Below, one piece after another: positions 27,050-35,400 of a DNA stretch of 64,000 nt. Numbering within the stretch: position 1 is the stretch's first letter; each line of letters begins with the position of its first letter. Source of the DNA: Microbacterium oleivorans. Lineage in GTDB: Bacteria; Actinomycetota; Actinomycetes; Actinomycetales; Microbacteriaceae. A model generated the notes under the pieces. It was not told where the DNA came from and did not search any database. It saw only the letters and a program-made list of their open reading frames with translations. Made by a program: the position numbers and the translations under genes. The stretch spans positions 2,356,001-2,420,000 of the forward strand of contig NZ_CP058316.1 in the NCBI RefSeq assembly GCF_013389665.1, given 5' to 3'.

Positions 27050-28150
27050 TCACTCCGCGTACAGACCGACCAACCTCCGGGCGATCGCCGGCATCGTGAA
27101 TCGCTCCCGGGTGAGGGCCCGGCCGCGTTCGCCGCGCACCCGACCGGCAGCGGGGTCCTCGAGCAGTCTGCGCATGGCCACGACGAGGTCGTCGAGCCCG
27201 CCGTCGGTGACGATGCCCGCGTCCGCGGTGCGCACGGCGCCGGCGAGCCCGCACGTGTCGGTGACGACCACGGGGAGCCCCGCCGACATCGCTTCCAGCA
27301 CCGACATCGGATACGGCTCGTCGACGGCGGGCAGCACGTAGCCGGTCGCCTGCCGCATCCGCTCGCCGGTCAGTGCCGGCGCGAGGGCGCCCTCCCAGCG
27401 GATGCGGTCGTGGTGACCCGACGCCGCGATGGCCGCGCGGACGGCGTCGCCTTCGCCCTCGTCGGGCCCGACGAGCGTGAAGCGCGCCGCCGGGAACTCC
27501 GCCGCCAGGATCGAGGCGGCCTCGACGAAGTGGCCGGGCCGCTTGCGGGGAGCCAGACGCGCGAGGTACAGCAGCTCCGGCCCGTCGGCGGCGGCGGCGG
27601 GACCCGCGGGGACGCCGTTGGGCAGCTCGGTCAGGCGGGCCCGGCCGCGTCCGACCACCTCGAGCGACGCTCGCTCGCGAGGGGTCAGGTGGGTGACCAC
27701 GCGAGCCGCGGTCAGGGCGGGCCGCGTCAGAAGCGCATCGAGGGGCACCGCGAGCGGGTTCGACGTCTCGTCGATCATGCCGTGGGTCTGCAGGACGGTC
27801 GGGATGCCGCGCGCCTGCGCGATGCGCGCCGCCGGCAGGGTGACGAGATCGCGCGCGGCGTGCACGTGCACCACGTCGAACTCCCCGACGTGACGCCGCA
27901 GCGCCCGCAGGAGTGCGGGTGAGCCCACGCCCGCGAAGCCGATGCCGGGAACGATCGTGCGGGCGGGGTACAGGCGGGCCGGCACGCCGTCGACCTCGGT
28001 CGGCATCGTGTCGTAGCCGCGGGCGGAGCCCGCCAGCACCACGTCGTGACCGAGGTCGCGGAGGGCGGCGAGCTGGTTGACCGCCACGCGCACGGGTCCG
28101 CCGTACTCCCCGTGCGGACTGACCAGGGTGACGACCGCGAGGACCCTCAC
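27050..28150 (-). CDS. GT4-type glycosyltransferase
   Basis: A 366-residue GT-B fold glycosyltransferase. The N-terminal acceptor domain starts VRVLAVVTLVSPHGEYGGPVR with the GGP loop, then FDVVHVHAARDLVTLPAARIA. The C-terminal donor domain has ELLYLARLAPRKRPGHFVEAA and the E-x7-E motif in EPYPMSVLEAMSAGLPVVVTD. It should add one sugar to the lipid-linked repeat on the cytoplasmic side. Donor and acceptor are unknown. The GTG start overlaps the stop of the upstream acetyltransferase gene by four bases, so the two act as a unit. It ends just before the gmd promoter. Confidence 0.92.
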   Translation of the reverse strand: MRVLAVVTLVSPHGEYGGPVRVAVNQLAALRDLGHDVVLAGSARGYDTMPTEVDGVPARLYPARTIVPGIGFAGVGSPALLRALRRHVGEFDVVHVHAARDLVTLPAARIAQARGIPTVLQTHGMIDETSNPLAVPLDALLTRPALTAARVVTHLTPRERASLEVVGRGRARLTELPNGVPAGPAAAADGPELLYLARLAPRKRPGHFVEAASILAAEFPAARFTLVGPDEGEGDAVRAAIAASGHHDRIRWEGALAPALTGERMRQATGYVLPAVDEPYPMSVLEAMSAGLPVVVTDTCGLAGAVRTADAGIVTDGGLDDLVVAMRRLLEDPAAGRVRGERGRALTRERFTMPAIARRLVGLYAE

Positions 28151-28683
28151 GAGCGCACGACCGCGGCCGGGGCGAGCAGGGTCCCGCCGGCGGGGACGTC
28201 GCGGACGACGAGCGCCGTCGCGCCGACGAGTGCACCGGCGCCGATCCGCACCCCGCGCAGCACCGTGGCCCGGGCGGCGACCCAGGCGCCGTCCTCCACG
28301 ACGATCGGCGCGTTGTCGAACTCGAACGTGGGCGAGCGGCGGTCGTGGCTGCCGGTGCACAGCAGCGCGCTCTGCGAGATGCACACGTCGCTGCCGATGG
28401 TCACGGGTTCCAGGTTCAGGATCCAGGCGCGCTCGCCGATCCACGTGTCGTCGCCGATCTCGAGCTTCCAGGGCCAGTGCACCCGCACCCCGGCGCGGAG
28501 GTTCACCCCGTGCCCGATCCGCGCTCCGAACGCGCGCAGCACCGCTACGCGCACCCGCACCGGCACGAACCACGGCATCACCGCGACCGCCGATGCGAGC
28601 TGCCATGCCGCTTGCCAGATGAGCCCGCGGCCCTTGTCGTATCCCGTTCCGCTGAACCCAGCGAGGTGTCGCCCTGCCCCCAT
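28147..28683 (-). CDS. WcaF-like hexapeptide acetyltransferase
   Basis: A 178-residue protein with a left-handed beta-helix. Imperfect hexapeptide repeats run through RIGHGVNLRAGVRV, LEIGDDTWIGERAWIL, VTIGSDVCISQSALLC, and DGAWVAARATVLRGVRIGAGALVGATALV. The head (FDKGRG-like, here GYDKGRGLIWQAAWQL) matches the colanic acid WcaF type. It should O-acetylate a sugar of the polymer using acetyl-CoA in the cytoplasm. It overlaps the glycosyltransferase gene (GTGA) and is divergent from the flippase gene. Confidence 0.9.
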   Translation of the reverse strand: MGAGRHLAGFSGTGYDKGRGLIWQAAWQLASAVAVMPWFVPVRVRVAVLRAFGARIGHGVNLRAGVRVHWPWKLEIGDDTWIGERAWILNLEPVTIGSDVCISQSALLCTGSHDRRSPTFEFDNAPIVVEDGAWVAARATVLRGVRIGAGALVGATALVVRDVPAGGTLLAPAAVVRS

Positions 28684-28742
28684 GGCGCCTCATCGTACAC
28701 ACGGGGCGCGTCCGCGCTGCAGACACAGCGTCCGCGGATGCG

Positions 28743-28811
28743 GTACGGTCTCCCCGTACGGGCGGACGTGGGGACGTCGCCCGGAATCGGGGGTGTTGGG
28801 GGATGTCCGAC
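28743..28811 (+). promoter_or_regulatory. G-run leader of the flippase gene, with looped motif
   Basis: The run contains a hairpin at 28759-28783 (5-bp outer stem CGGGC/GCCCG, a one-base bulge, 4-bp inner stem GACG/CGTC) whose loop is exactly TGGGGA. CGGGGG and TTGGGGGA (28796-28803) follow. A -10-like TACGGT lies at 28744. The last G-run would place a ribosome site 8 bases before a GTG at 28812. Confidence 0.45.
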
Positions 28812-30077
28812 GTGCGACGGCGATTGCGCCGTCTTTCGGGTGGGCTCGGCAGGATGTCGGGTTTCGCTCTGTCGATCGGTCTGCTGGCGATCGCATCGCT
28901 GGCAGCGATACCGGTGATGGTGGCCGCCGAGGGCGACCGCGGCTGGGGCGCGATCGCGCTGGGGCAGGCGGTCGGCGCGATCGCCGCCGCGGCCATCGGC
29001 TTCGGCTGGGGCGTGTCGGGCCCGGCGCGCATCGCCGTCTCGGACGGCCCGCTCCGCCGCACCGCCTACGTCGAGTCCGTGCGCGCGCGACTCGCCCTCT
29101 TCGCGCCGATCGCCGCGCTCAGCGGCCTCGCCGCGGCGCTGCTGGCTCCGCAGTCGCCGGCGCTCGCCGTTCTCGGTGCGGTCGCCGCCGCCGCCGCCGG
29201 CGTCTCGGCCAACTGGTACTTCGTCGGCGTCGGTGCGCCGTACGCGCTGCTGCTCGCCGAGACGCTGCCCCGCGTGATCGGCACCGCCGTCGGCATCGCG
29301 CTCATGCTCGGGGGAGCCGGCGGCGCCGCCGGCCTGGGCGGCATGCTCGGCGGCATGGTCGCCGCGTTCGTGTGCTCGACCACCTGGATCCTGCTGCGGA
29401 CGCGCCGCGACCGCGCGCTCGCGCCGCGACCCGCGCGTCTCGCGCGAGTGCTGTCGGATCAGCGTCACGGCATGGGATCCGCCCTCGGCTCGGCGGCGTA
29501 CATCGCCCTCCCGCTCGTGGTCGTCACCGTCTTCGCTCCGGCGGCGCAACCGGTCTTCGCCCTCGTCGACAAGTTCCAGCGGCAGATCAGCGTCGCCCTG
29601 CAGCCGGTCATCACCGTCGCGCAGGGATGGGTCCCGCGGCGCGACGCCGCCCAGAGCGCGTCCCGCGCCCGCAGCGCGCTGCTGGTGGGCGGCGGCACCG
29701 CCCTCGTCATCGGCGTCGCGGTCGTGCTCGCCGGTGATCCGGCGCTGCGCTGGCTCGGCAGCGGCGAGATCGCCGTCGCCCCGCTGGCCGTGGTGCTGAT
29801 GTCGCTGTTCGTGGCGATCAACTTCTTCGAGTCGCTCGTCGCGAAGGCGCTGCTGCCCTCGCTCGGGCGCCTGCGGATCGGTTCCCACGCGACGATCGTC
29901 AGCACGCTCGTCGCCCTGCCGCTCGTCGCCGTCGGAGCCGTCTTCTGGGGCGCCGTGGGCGCCCTGGCCGCCGTCGTCGTCGGATTGCTCACCCGGTGCG
30001 CCGTCGAGGTGGTCGCCGCCTCGCGCACCATCCGGTCGAGCGACACCGTCATCGTCCGGGAGGAGATCGATGCCTGA
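28812..30077 (+). CDS. Wzx-like flippase (polysaccharide/lipid exporter)
   Basis: A 421-residue protein with about 12 membrane helices, Arg-rich cytoplasmic ends and no large loops: the MOP-superfamily layout of lipid-linked repeat flippases. The overall order of helices and the segment FALVDKFQRQISVALQPV fit this role. It should move undecaprenyl-linked repeat units to the outer face for Wzy. I prefer the GTG at 28812 because GGGGGA lies 8 bases upstream; the ATG at 28803 shares its A with that G-run and would lack a ribosome site. It overlaps the next gene by 8 bases. Confidence 0.85.
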   Translation: MRRRLRRLSGGLGRMSGFALSIGLLAIASLAAIPVMVAAEGDRGWGAIALGQAVGAIAAAAIGFGWGVSGPARIAVSDGPLRRTAYVESVRARLALFAPIAALSGLAAALLAPQSPALAVLGAVAAAAAGVSANWYFVGVGAPYALLLAETLPRVIGTAVGIALMLGGAGGAAGLGGMLGGMVAAFVCSTTWILLRTRRDRALAPRPARLARVLSDQRHGMGSALGSAAYIALPLVVVTVFAPAAQPVFALVDKFQRQISVALQPVITVAQGWVPRRDAAQSASRARSALLVGGGTALVIGVAVVLAGDPALRWLGSGEIAVAPLAVVLMSLFVAINFFESLVAKALLPSLGRLRIGSHATIVSTLVALPLVAVGAVFWGAVGALAAVVVGLLTRCAVEVVAASRTIRSSDTVIVREEIDA

Positions 30078-30774
30078 GAAGGTCCGCGACCTGCTGCTGC
30101 TCGCGCTCTGGCTGCTGCCGGCGAGCCAGGTCAAGAACGCCCTGCTGCGCCGCGCGGGGCACCGCGTGCATCCCGCCGCGCGAGCCCGGTCCAGCATCGT
30201 CTGGCGCGTCCGCTCGTTCGAGCTCGGGCCGCGGGCCTCGTTCGGCTCGGCGAACGTGGTGAAGAACATGAGCCGGATCAGCCTCGGGGCGGACGCGATG
30301 ATCGGGCGCTGGAACCTGATGTCGTCGCACCCGCTGTTCGTCCGGCACCTTCCCGGCGGCGGCTCGCTGATCCTCGGCGACCACGCCAAGATCACCAGTC
30401 GGCATCAGCTCGACTGCTCCGGCTCGGTGACCCTGGGCGCTTTCGCGTCGATCGCCGGGCACCAGAGCCGGGTCATGTCGCACAGCGTCGACCTGACCCG
30501 CAACGCGCAGGCGGCGTTCCCGGTCGTGATCGGCGAGCGCTCCTTCGTGGGCACGCGCGTGCTCATCCTGGGCGGGGCGATGCTGCCGCCGAGGTCGGTG
30601 CTCGGCGCCGGGTCGGTGCTCACGCGCTCGCGCCCGGACCCGGAGCCGGGCCTGTGGGCCGGCGTGCCCGCGCGGCACCGGGGGGCGGTCTCGGGTGCCT
30701 GGTTCGACCGTGACGAGACCTCCACCCACGATCTGTGGATCCCCGAGACCGACACGATCGTGAGCGGCCGATGA
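30070..30774 (+). CDS. hexapeptide acyltransferase
   Basis: A 234-residue protein with beta-helix repeats (ISLGADAMIGRWNLMS, GSLILGDHAKITSRHQLDCSG, VTLGAFASIAGHQSRVMSHS, VVIGERSFVGTRVLILGGAMLPP). The N-terminus is hydrophobic and may sit against the membrane. The His-rich turn and the MLPPRSVLGAGSVLTR end are typical of LbH acyltransferases that modify cell-surface sugars. The donor acyl group is not known. The gene overlaps the flippase by 8 bases and the SGNH hydrolase by 4 (ATGA), so the three form one operon. Confidence 0.85.
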   Translation: MPEKVRDLLLLALWLLPASQVKNALLRRAGHRVHPAARARSSIVWRVRSFELGPRASFGSANVVKNMSRISLGADAMIGRWNLMSSHPLFVRHLPGGGSLILGDHAKITSRHQLDCSGSVTLGAFASIAGHQSRVMSHSVDLTRNAQAAFPVVIGERSFVGTRVLILGGAMLPPRSVLGAGSVLTRSRPDPEPGLWAGVPARHRGAVSGAWFDRDETSTHDLWIPETDTIVSGR

Positions 30775-31529
30775 TCCAGCGGTCGCGATCGCGCCGTGCG
30801 GCGGCCCCACCGCGTCGACACCGCGGCATCGGCGGCGCCCACTGGTGGCAGCGCGATTGGGGCGGGATGCCGGTGTGGTCGGTGGTGCTCTCGGTCGCCG
30901 CCGTCGGCGGCCTGATCGCGGGCGGAGCCGCGCTGCGTCCGAGCGAGGCGGTCGAGGACGTGCCTTCGCCGATCGTCGTCTTCCTCGGTGACTCCTACAC
31001 GGCCGGGGTCGGGGCCTCCGACAGGGCGCGAGGATGGGCGAGCCTGGTCGGGGAGGCGGAGGGCTGGCGCGTGCGCAACCTCGCCCGTGGCGGGACGGGG
31101 TTCGCCTCGACGGTCACCGGCGACGACGCCCCCGCGGCGTGCGGCCGCGACGTGTGTCCGACCTTCGGACAGATGGCGATCGAGGGGGCGTCGCTGCTGC
31201 CCGACATCGTGGTGGTCTCGGGCGGACGCAACGACGTCGGCGGCGACCCGGTCGACGCCGAGGTCGACGGTTTCTTCGAAACGGTGGCCGCGGCATATCC
31301 GGGCAGCCGGATCTACGTCACCGACGTCCTCTGGCACGAACAGGAGCCCGAGGCGGTCGCGCGCCTCTCGGACGTCGTCCATGACGACGCCGAGCGCATC
31401 GGCGCGACCTGGCTCGACATCGGCCAGCCGCTCGCCGGCGGCGGCGAGCTGCTGGCGGACGACGGCATCCATCCGAGCGATGCCGGCCATGCGGCGATCG
31501 CCCGTGCCGTCATCAGCGCCCTGGAGTGA
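30771..31529 (+). CDS. SGNH/GDSL hydrolase, membrane-anchored
   Basis: A 252-residue protein with an Arg-rich head, one membrane anchor (WSVVLSVAAVGGLIAGGAAL, about residues 38-57) and an external SGNH esterase domain. The motifs are VFLGDSYTAG (block I Ser), GTGF region Gly (block II), SGGRNDV (block III Asn) and DGIHPSD (block V Asp/His). All catalytic blocks are present. It should remove or transfer acyl groups on the exported polymer, so with the adjacent acyltransferases it may balance acylation. That pairing is inference. It is the last gene of the flippase operon and ends 6 bases from the convergent CDP-alcohol gene. Confidence 0.9.
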   Translation: MIQRSRSRRAAAPPRRHRGIGGAHWWQRDWGGMPVWSVVLSVAAVGGLIAGGAALRPSEAVEDVPSPIVVFLGDSYTAGVGASDRARGWASLVGEAEGWRVRNLARGGTGFASTVTGDDAPAACGRDVCPTFGQMAIEGASLLPDIVVVSGGRNDVGGDPVDAEVDGFFETVAAAYPGSRIYVTDVLWHEQEPEAVARLSDVVHDDAERIGATWLDIGQPLAGGGELLADDGIHPSDAGHAAIARAVISALE

Positions 31530-31535
31530 ACGCGC

Positions 31536-32231
31536 TCACGCGGCGGCGAGCGAACGGAACCACTTGCGGCACAGCAGTGCGGTGATGACGCTCGTCGCCA
31601 GGAGCAGCGCCGCATAGACCGCGATGAACACGGTCGGTGCGCCCCACAGCACGAACGCCATGGCGAGCACGCCGTAGTCCGCCGGCAGCAGCAGCACCGC
31701 GCGCAGGGTCGAGGGCGGTCGGCTGCCGGCGTCAGCGGGCGGGGCCAGCAGCGAATAGAGCGTGAGGCCCGCGAACAGCACGACGGCGACGAGCGCGTAG
31801 GCCAGGGGCAGCAACAGCCAGGGCCCGCTGGCGCGTCCGCTCGCGACGAAGCCGATGAGGACGGCGGCGTGCACGCCGACCATCTTGCCCGCGTCGACGA
31901 CATGGTCGAGCCACTCGCCCGCGCGTGAGGACGCACCCGTGAGTCGCGCCACCTGCCCGTCGGCAGCGTCGAGCGCGAATCCGAGCACGAGGAGCGTCGC
32001 CGCGGCGATCCCGCTCCCGATGCTCATCGGCACCGCCGCGACGACGACCAGGGCGGCGATCGTCGCGAGAGCCGAGACCCCCGTGACCGCATTCGGGCCG
32101 ATGCCCGCCGACGCCGCCCCGGCAGCGAAGATCCGGCCCAGCGGACGGTTCACCCACCGCGAGTAGAGCGAGACCCCCCGCTTGCCCTTCTGTGCCGCCC
32201 GCAGACTGTTCCACGCATCCCGAAATCGCAT
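31536..32231 (-). CDS. CDP-alcohol phosphatidyltransferase family protein
   Basis: A 231-residue membrane protein with six helices. The family signature D-G-x2-A-R-x8-G-x3-D-x3-D is complete: DAADGQVARLTGASSRAGEWLDHVVD (about residues 88-113). It should transfer a phospho-alcohol from a CDP-activated donor to an acceptor at the membrane. In this locus the acceptor could be a lipid or a sugar polymer. The cytidylyltransferase at 41.4 kb could supply the CDP donor. The ATG at 32231 has GGGGA 6 bases upstream (AATGGGGATATCG); an ATG at 32243 overlaps that run. It is divergent from the giant exoprotein gene. Confidence 0.9.
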   Translation of the reverse strand: MRFRDAWNSLRAAQKGKRGVSLYSRWVNRPLGRIFAAGAASAGIGPNAVTGVSALATIAALVVVAAVPMSIGSGIAAATLLVLGFALDAADGQVARLTGASSRAGEWLDHVVDAGKMVGVHAAVLIGFVASGRASGPWLLLPLAYALVAVVLFAGLTLYSLLAPPADAGSRPPSTLRAVLLLPADYGVLAMAFVLWGAPTVFIAVYAALLLATSVITALLCRKWFRSLAAA

Positions 32232-32284
32232 CGATATCCCCATTTCCGCCCGGCCGGCCCGATCCGACCTATGCGTCCCCTGAA

Positions 32285-32413
32285 CGACAGTGTACGATGC
32301 ACCCAGTCGGACTCGTGCTGGGGCATGCGTCCGACGCACTGGGGAAAGCGTGCGGCGGGGGTCGTGCGCTCGGGGGAGCGTCCGCGAGGGCGCGAAACAC
32401 TTGGGGAATACAC
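32285..32413 (+). promoter_or_regulatory. G-run leader of the giant exoprotein gene
   Basis: A -10-like TACGAT lies near 32294. The following 110 bases carry five G-runs: CTGGGGC, CTGGGGA, CGGGGG, CGGGGGA and TTGGGGA (32401-32407). The first two flank a small hairpin (TGCGT/ACGCA). The last is 6 bases before the GTG start and can act as ribosome site, but the others cannot. Confidence 0.45.
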
Positions 32414-35400
32414 GTGCGTACACGCATCGCGGCCGTCGCCGCTGCCGTCTTGGCACTCATCATCGGAGCCGGCGTCGTCAGCGTCGCCGATTCCGCGTCG
32501 GCACTGTCGCCCGGAGTCGCCTTCGCGGCCGAGGATCAGACGACGTGGCAGACGAACGGAACCGTCTACGCGCTGGGAGCCGCGGGTGGCAAGGTCGTCG
32601 CCGGCGGCACCTTCTCGCAGATCCGGCCGCCGGCAGGTCGGTCCGACGCCGCCCGCGCAGCCAACGCGCTCGTCGTCCTCGACGCAGAGACCGGCGAGCC
32701 CGACGCGTGCCAGTTCCCGGTCACGCTCGGTGGTGGCACGCCCACGGTGCGCGCCATCGCCGTCAGCGCCGACCAGTCGCGGGTCTACATCGGCGGCAAC
32801 TTCTCGGCCGTCGGCGGCGTGAACGTCGCGCGCGTCGCGGTGCTCGACGTGCAGGCCTGCACCGTCGCGCCCTTCCGTGCGCCGCTGCCCGGCTCGACGG
32901 TGACCGCGCTCGCACTGCACGGCGACGTGCTCTACGCGGGCGGTCTGTTCAGGACGGTCGGAGGCCAGACCCGCGAGGCGTTCGCCGCCTTCAACGCCAC
33001 CTCGGGTGCGCTGCTGCCCTGGACGGCCAACGCGGTGCGCGCTACGCCCGGGCCGGGTGAACCGGAGCTTCCGAAGCAGATGGGCGAAGGGCGCGCGGTC
33101 GCCGTCTCGCCCGACGGGTCGAAGGTCGTCATCGGTGGTGACCTTGCGCGCGTCAACGGAGTGGAGTCGCATTCCATCGCGATCGTGAGCGGCGCGGACG
33201 CCGTCGACGGCTCCGGCGGCACCGTCCTGCGCGCCTACGACCGGCACTTCATCCACGATCACTCGATCACCAAGGCGATCATCGATGGCGGCGACGGCCG
33301 GTTCTACATCGGCAACGAGGGCACCGGCGGCGGCGTGTTCGACGGCAGGGCCGCCTTCTCGTGGGCGACGGGCGACCAGGTGTGGCGCGACACGTGCCTC
33401 GGTGCGACGCAGTCGCTCGTGATGTACGAGGGCACCCTGTACTCGGCCAGCCACGCGCACGACTGCAGCGGCATCAACGCCTTCAACGACGGCATCCGGC
33501 GCTACTTCATGGCCCAGAACCCCGACTCGATGGAGGTGCTCGGCTGGCTCCCGCTCGGCAACGACGGCATCGGCGAGGGCATCGGCCCGCGTGCGCTGGT
33601 CGTCGCGACCGGACGCACCACCGGCCAGCGGTTCCTGTGGTCCGGCGGTGACTTCACCTCGATCAACGGCCGCGCCCAGCAGGGGCTGACCCGCTTCGGC
33701 CCGCAGGACACCGGGGCTCCGCCCACGCCGGTCGCGAGCGCGCAGGCCACGAGCGACGGCACCGTGCAGGTGCGCTTCCGCACCGTGGTCGACGCCGACG
33801 ACAGCCACCTGACCTACAGCGTGTACCGCAACAACGCCGCCGAGCCCATCTGGACCGGAACGGGACGCTCGCTGTGGTGGGAGCGGCCGCAGGTCACCTT
33901 CGTCGACGCGGCCGTCACCCCCGGGGCTACCTATTCGTACCGTGTCACCGCGAGCGACGGCACCAACACCTCTGCGCGATCGGCTGCGGTCAGCGCGACG
34001 GCACGGTCGGCGGATGCCGACTACCCCGCCGCCGTCCGTGCCGACGGCCCGACGAGCCTGTGGTCGGGCTCGACCAACGGCACCTGGGTGCACGACTCCG
34101 CCGCTGCGCAGACGCGCACGGATGCCGTTCCCGCCGCGCTGATGGACGGCGCGACGGTCTCGGCGACCGGCGCCGTGCCGGCCGGCGGCGGATCGCTGCA
34201 GTTCGACGGCGTCAACGACTACGCCATCACCGACCAGCTGCGCTCGGGCCCCTCGACCTACACCGTCGAGGCCTGGATCAACACCACGACGACCGCGGGC
34301 GGCAAGATCGCCGGCTTCGGCAACGGGCGGCCCCGCACCGGCTCGAACATCTCGAACCTCAGCGGCTCCTACGACCGGCACGTCTACATGCAGAACGACG
34401 GCCGCGTCACCTTCGGCGTCTGGACCGGGGGAGCCTCCATCCTGACCACGCCGCAGGCGCTCAACGACGGCCAGTGGCACCACGTCGTGGCCACGCAGGG
34501 GCCGGGCGGTATGGCGCTGTACGTCGACGGACTGCGCGTGGGTGCGAACACCACCCCCAACCAGCAGGCCTACTGGGGCGTCTGGCGCGTGGGCGGCGAT
34601 CAGCTCAACGGCTGGCCCGGTCAACCCGCCAGCAACTTCTTCGCCGGCCTCATCGACGAGGTGGCGATCTACCCGACCGCGCTCACGGCCAACCGGGTCG
34701 CCGCGCACTACGTCGCTTCGGGGCGCACGCTCGACCTGAACTCCGCGCCGGCAGACGCCTACGGCGCCGCCGTGTTCGCCGGCGACCCCGCGCTGTACTG
34801 GCGATTCGACGACACCACCGGTATCGCCGACGACGCCTCGCTGTTCGGCGGGAGCCGGGGAACCTACAACACCGGCGCCGCGACCCAGCCCTCGGGAGCG
34901 GTATCGGGCAGCGGCTCGATCATCCTGCCCGGCAACGAGTCGGGCACGGTGGGACTCACCGAGCCCACCGCTCCGTCCAGCACCACATCGGGTGAGATCT
35001 GGTTCCGCACCGACACCACCGCCGGCGGCAAGCTGTTCGGCTTCGAGAACACCCTCACCGGCAACGGCGGGAACTACGACAAGCACCTCTACATGACCAA
35101 CGAGGGGCGACTGGTCTGGGGTTCGTGGATCGGTTCTGCGGCGGTCATCGAATCGCCGCAGGCCTACAACGACAACCGGTGGCACCAGGCGGTCGCCGTC
35201 ATCGACGAGACCGGGCGCAAGCTGTACGTCGACGGACAGCTCGTCGCCTCGAGCAACGTCACCGGTGCCGAGATGGGTCAGGGACGCTGGCGCGTCGGCG
35301 GGGGCAACCTCGGCGGCTGGCCCGGGCAGCCGAGCTCCTTCTACTTCGACGGCGAGCTCGACGAGTTCGCGATCTACGGCACGACCCTGGATGCCGCCGA

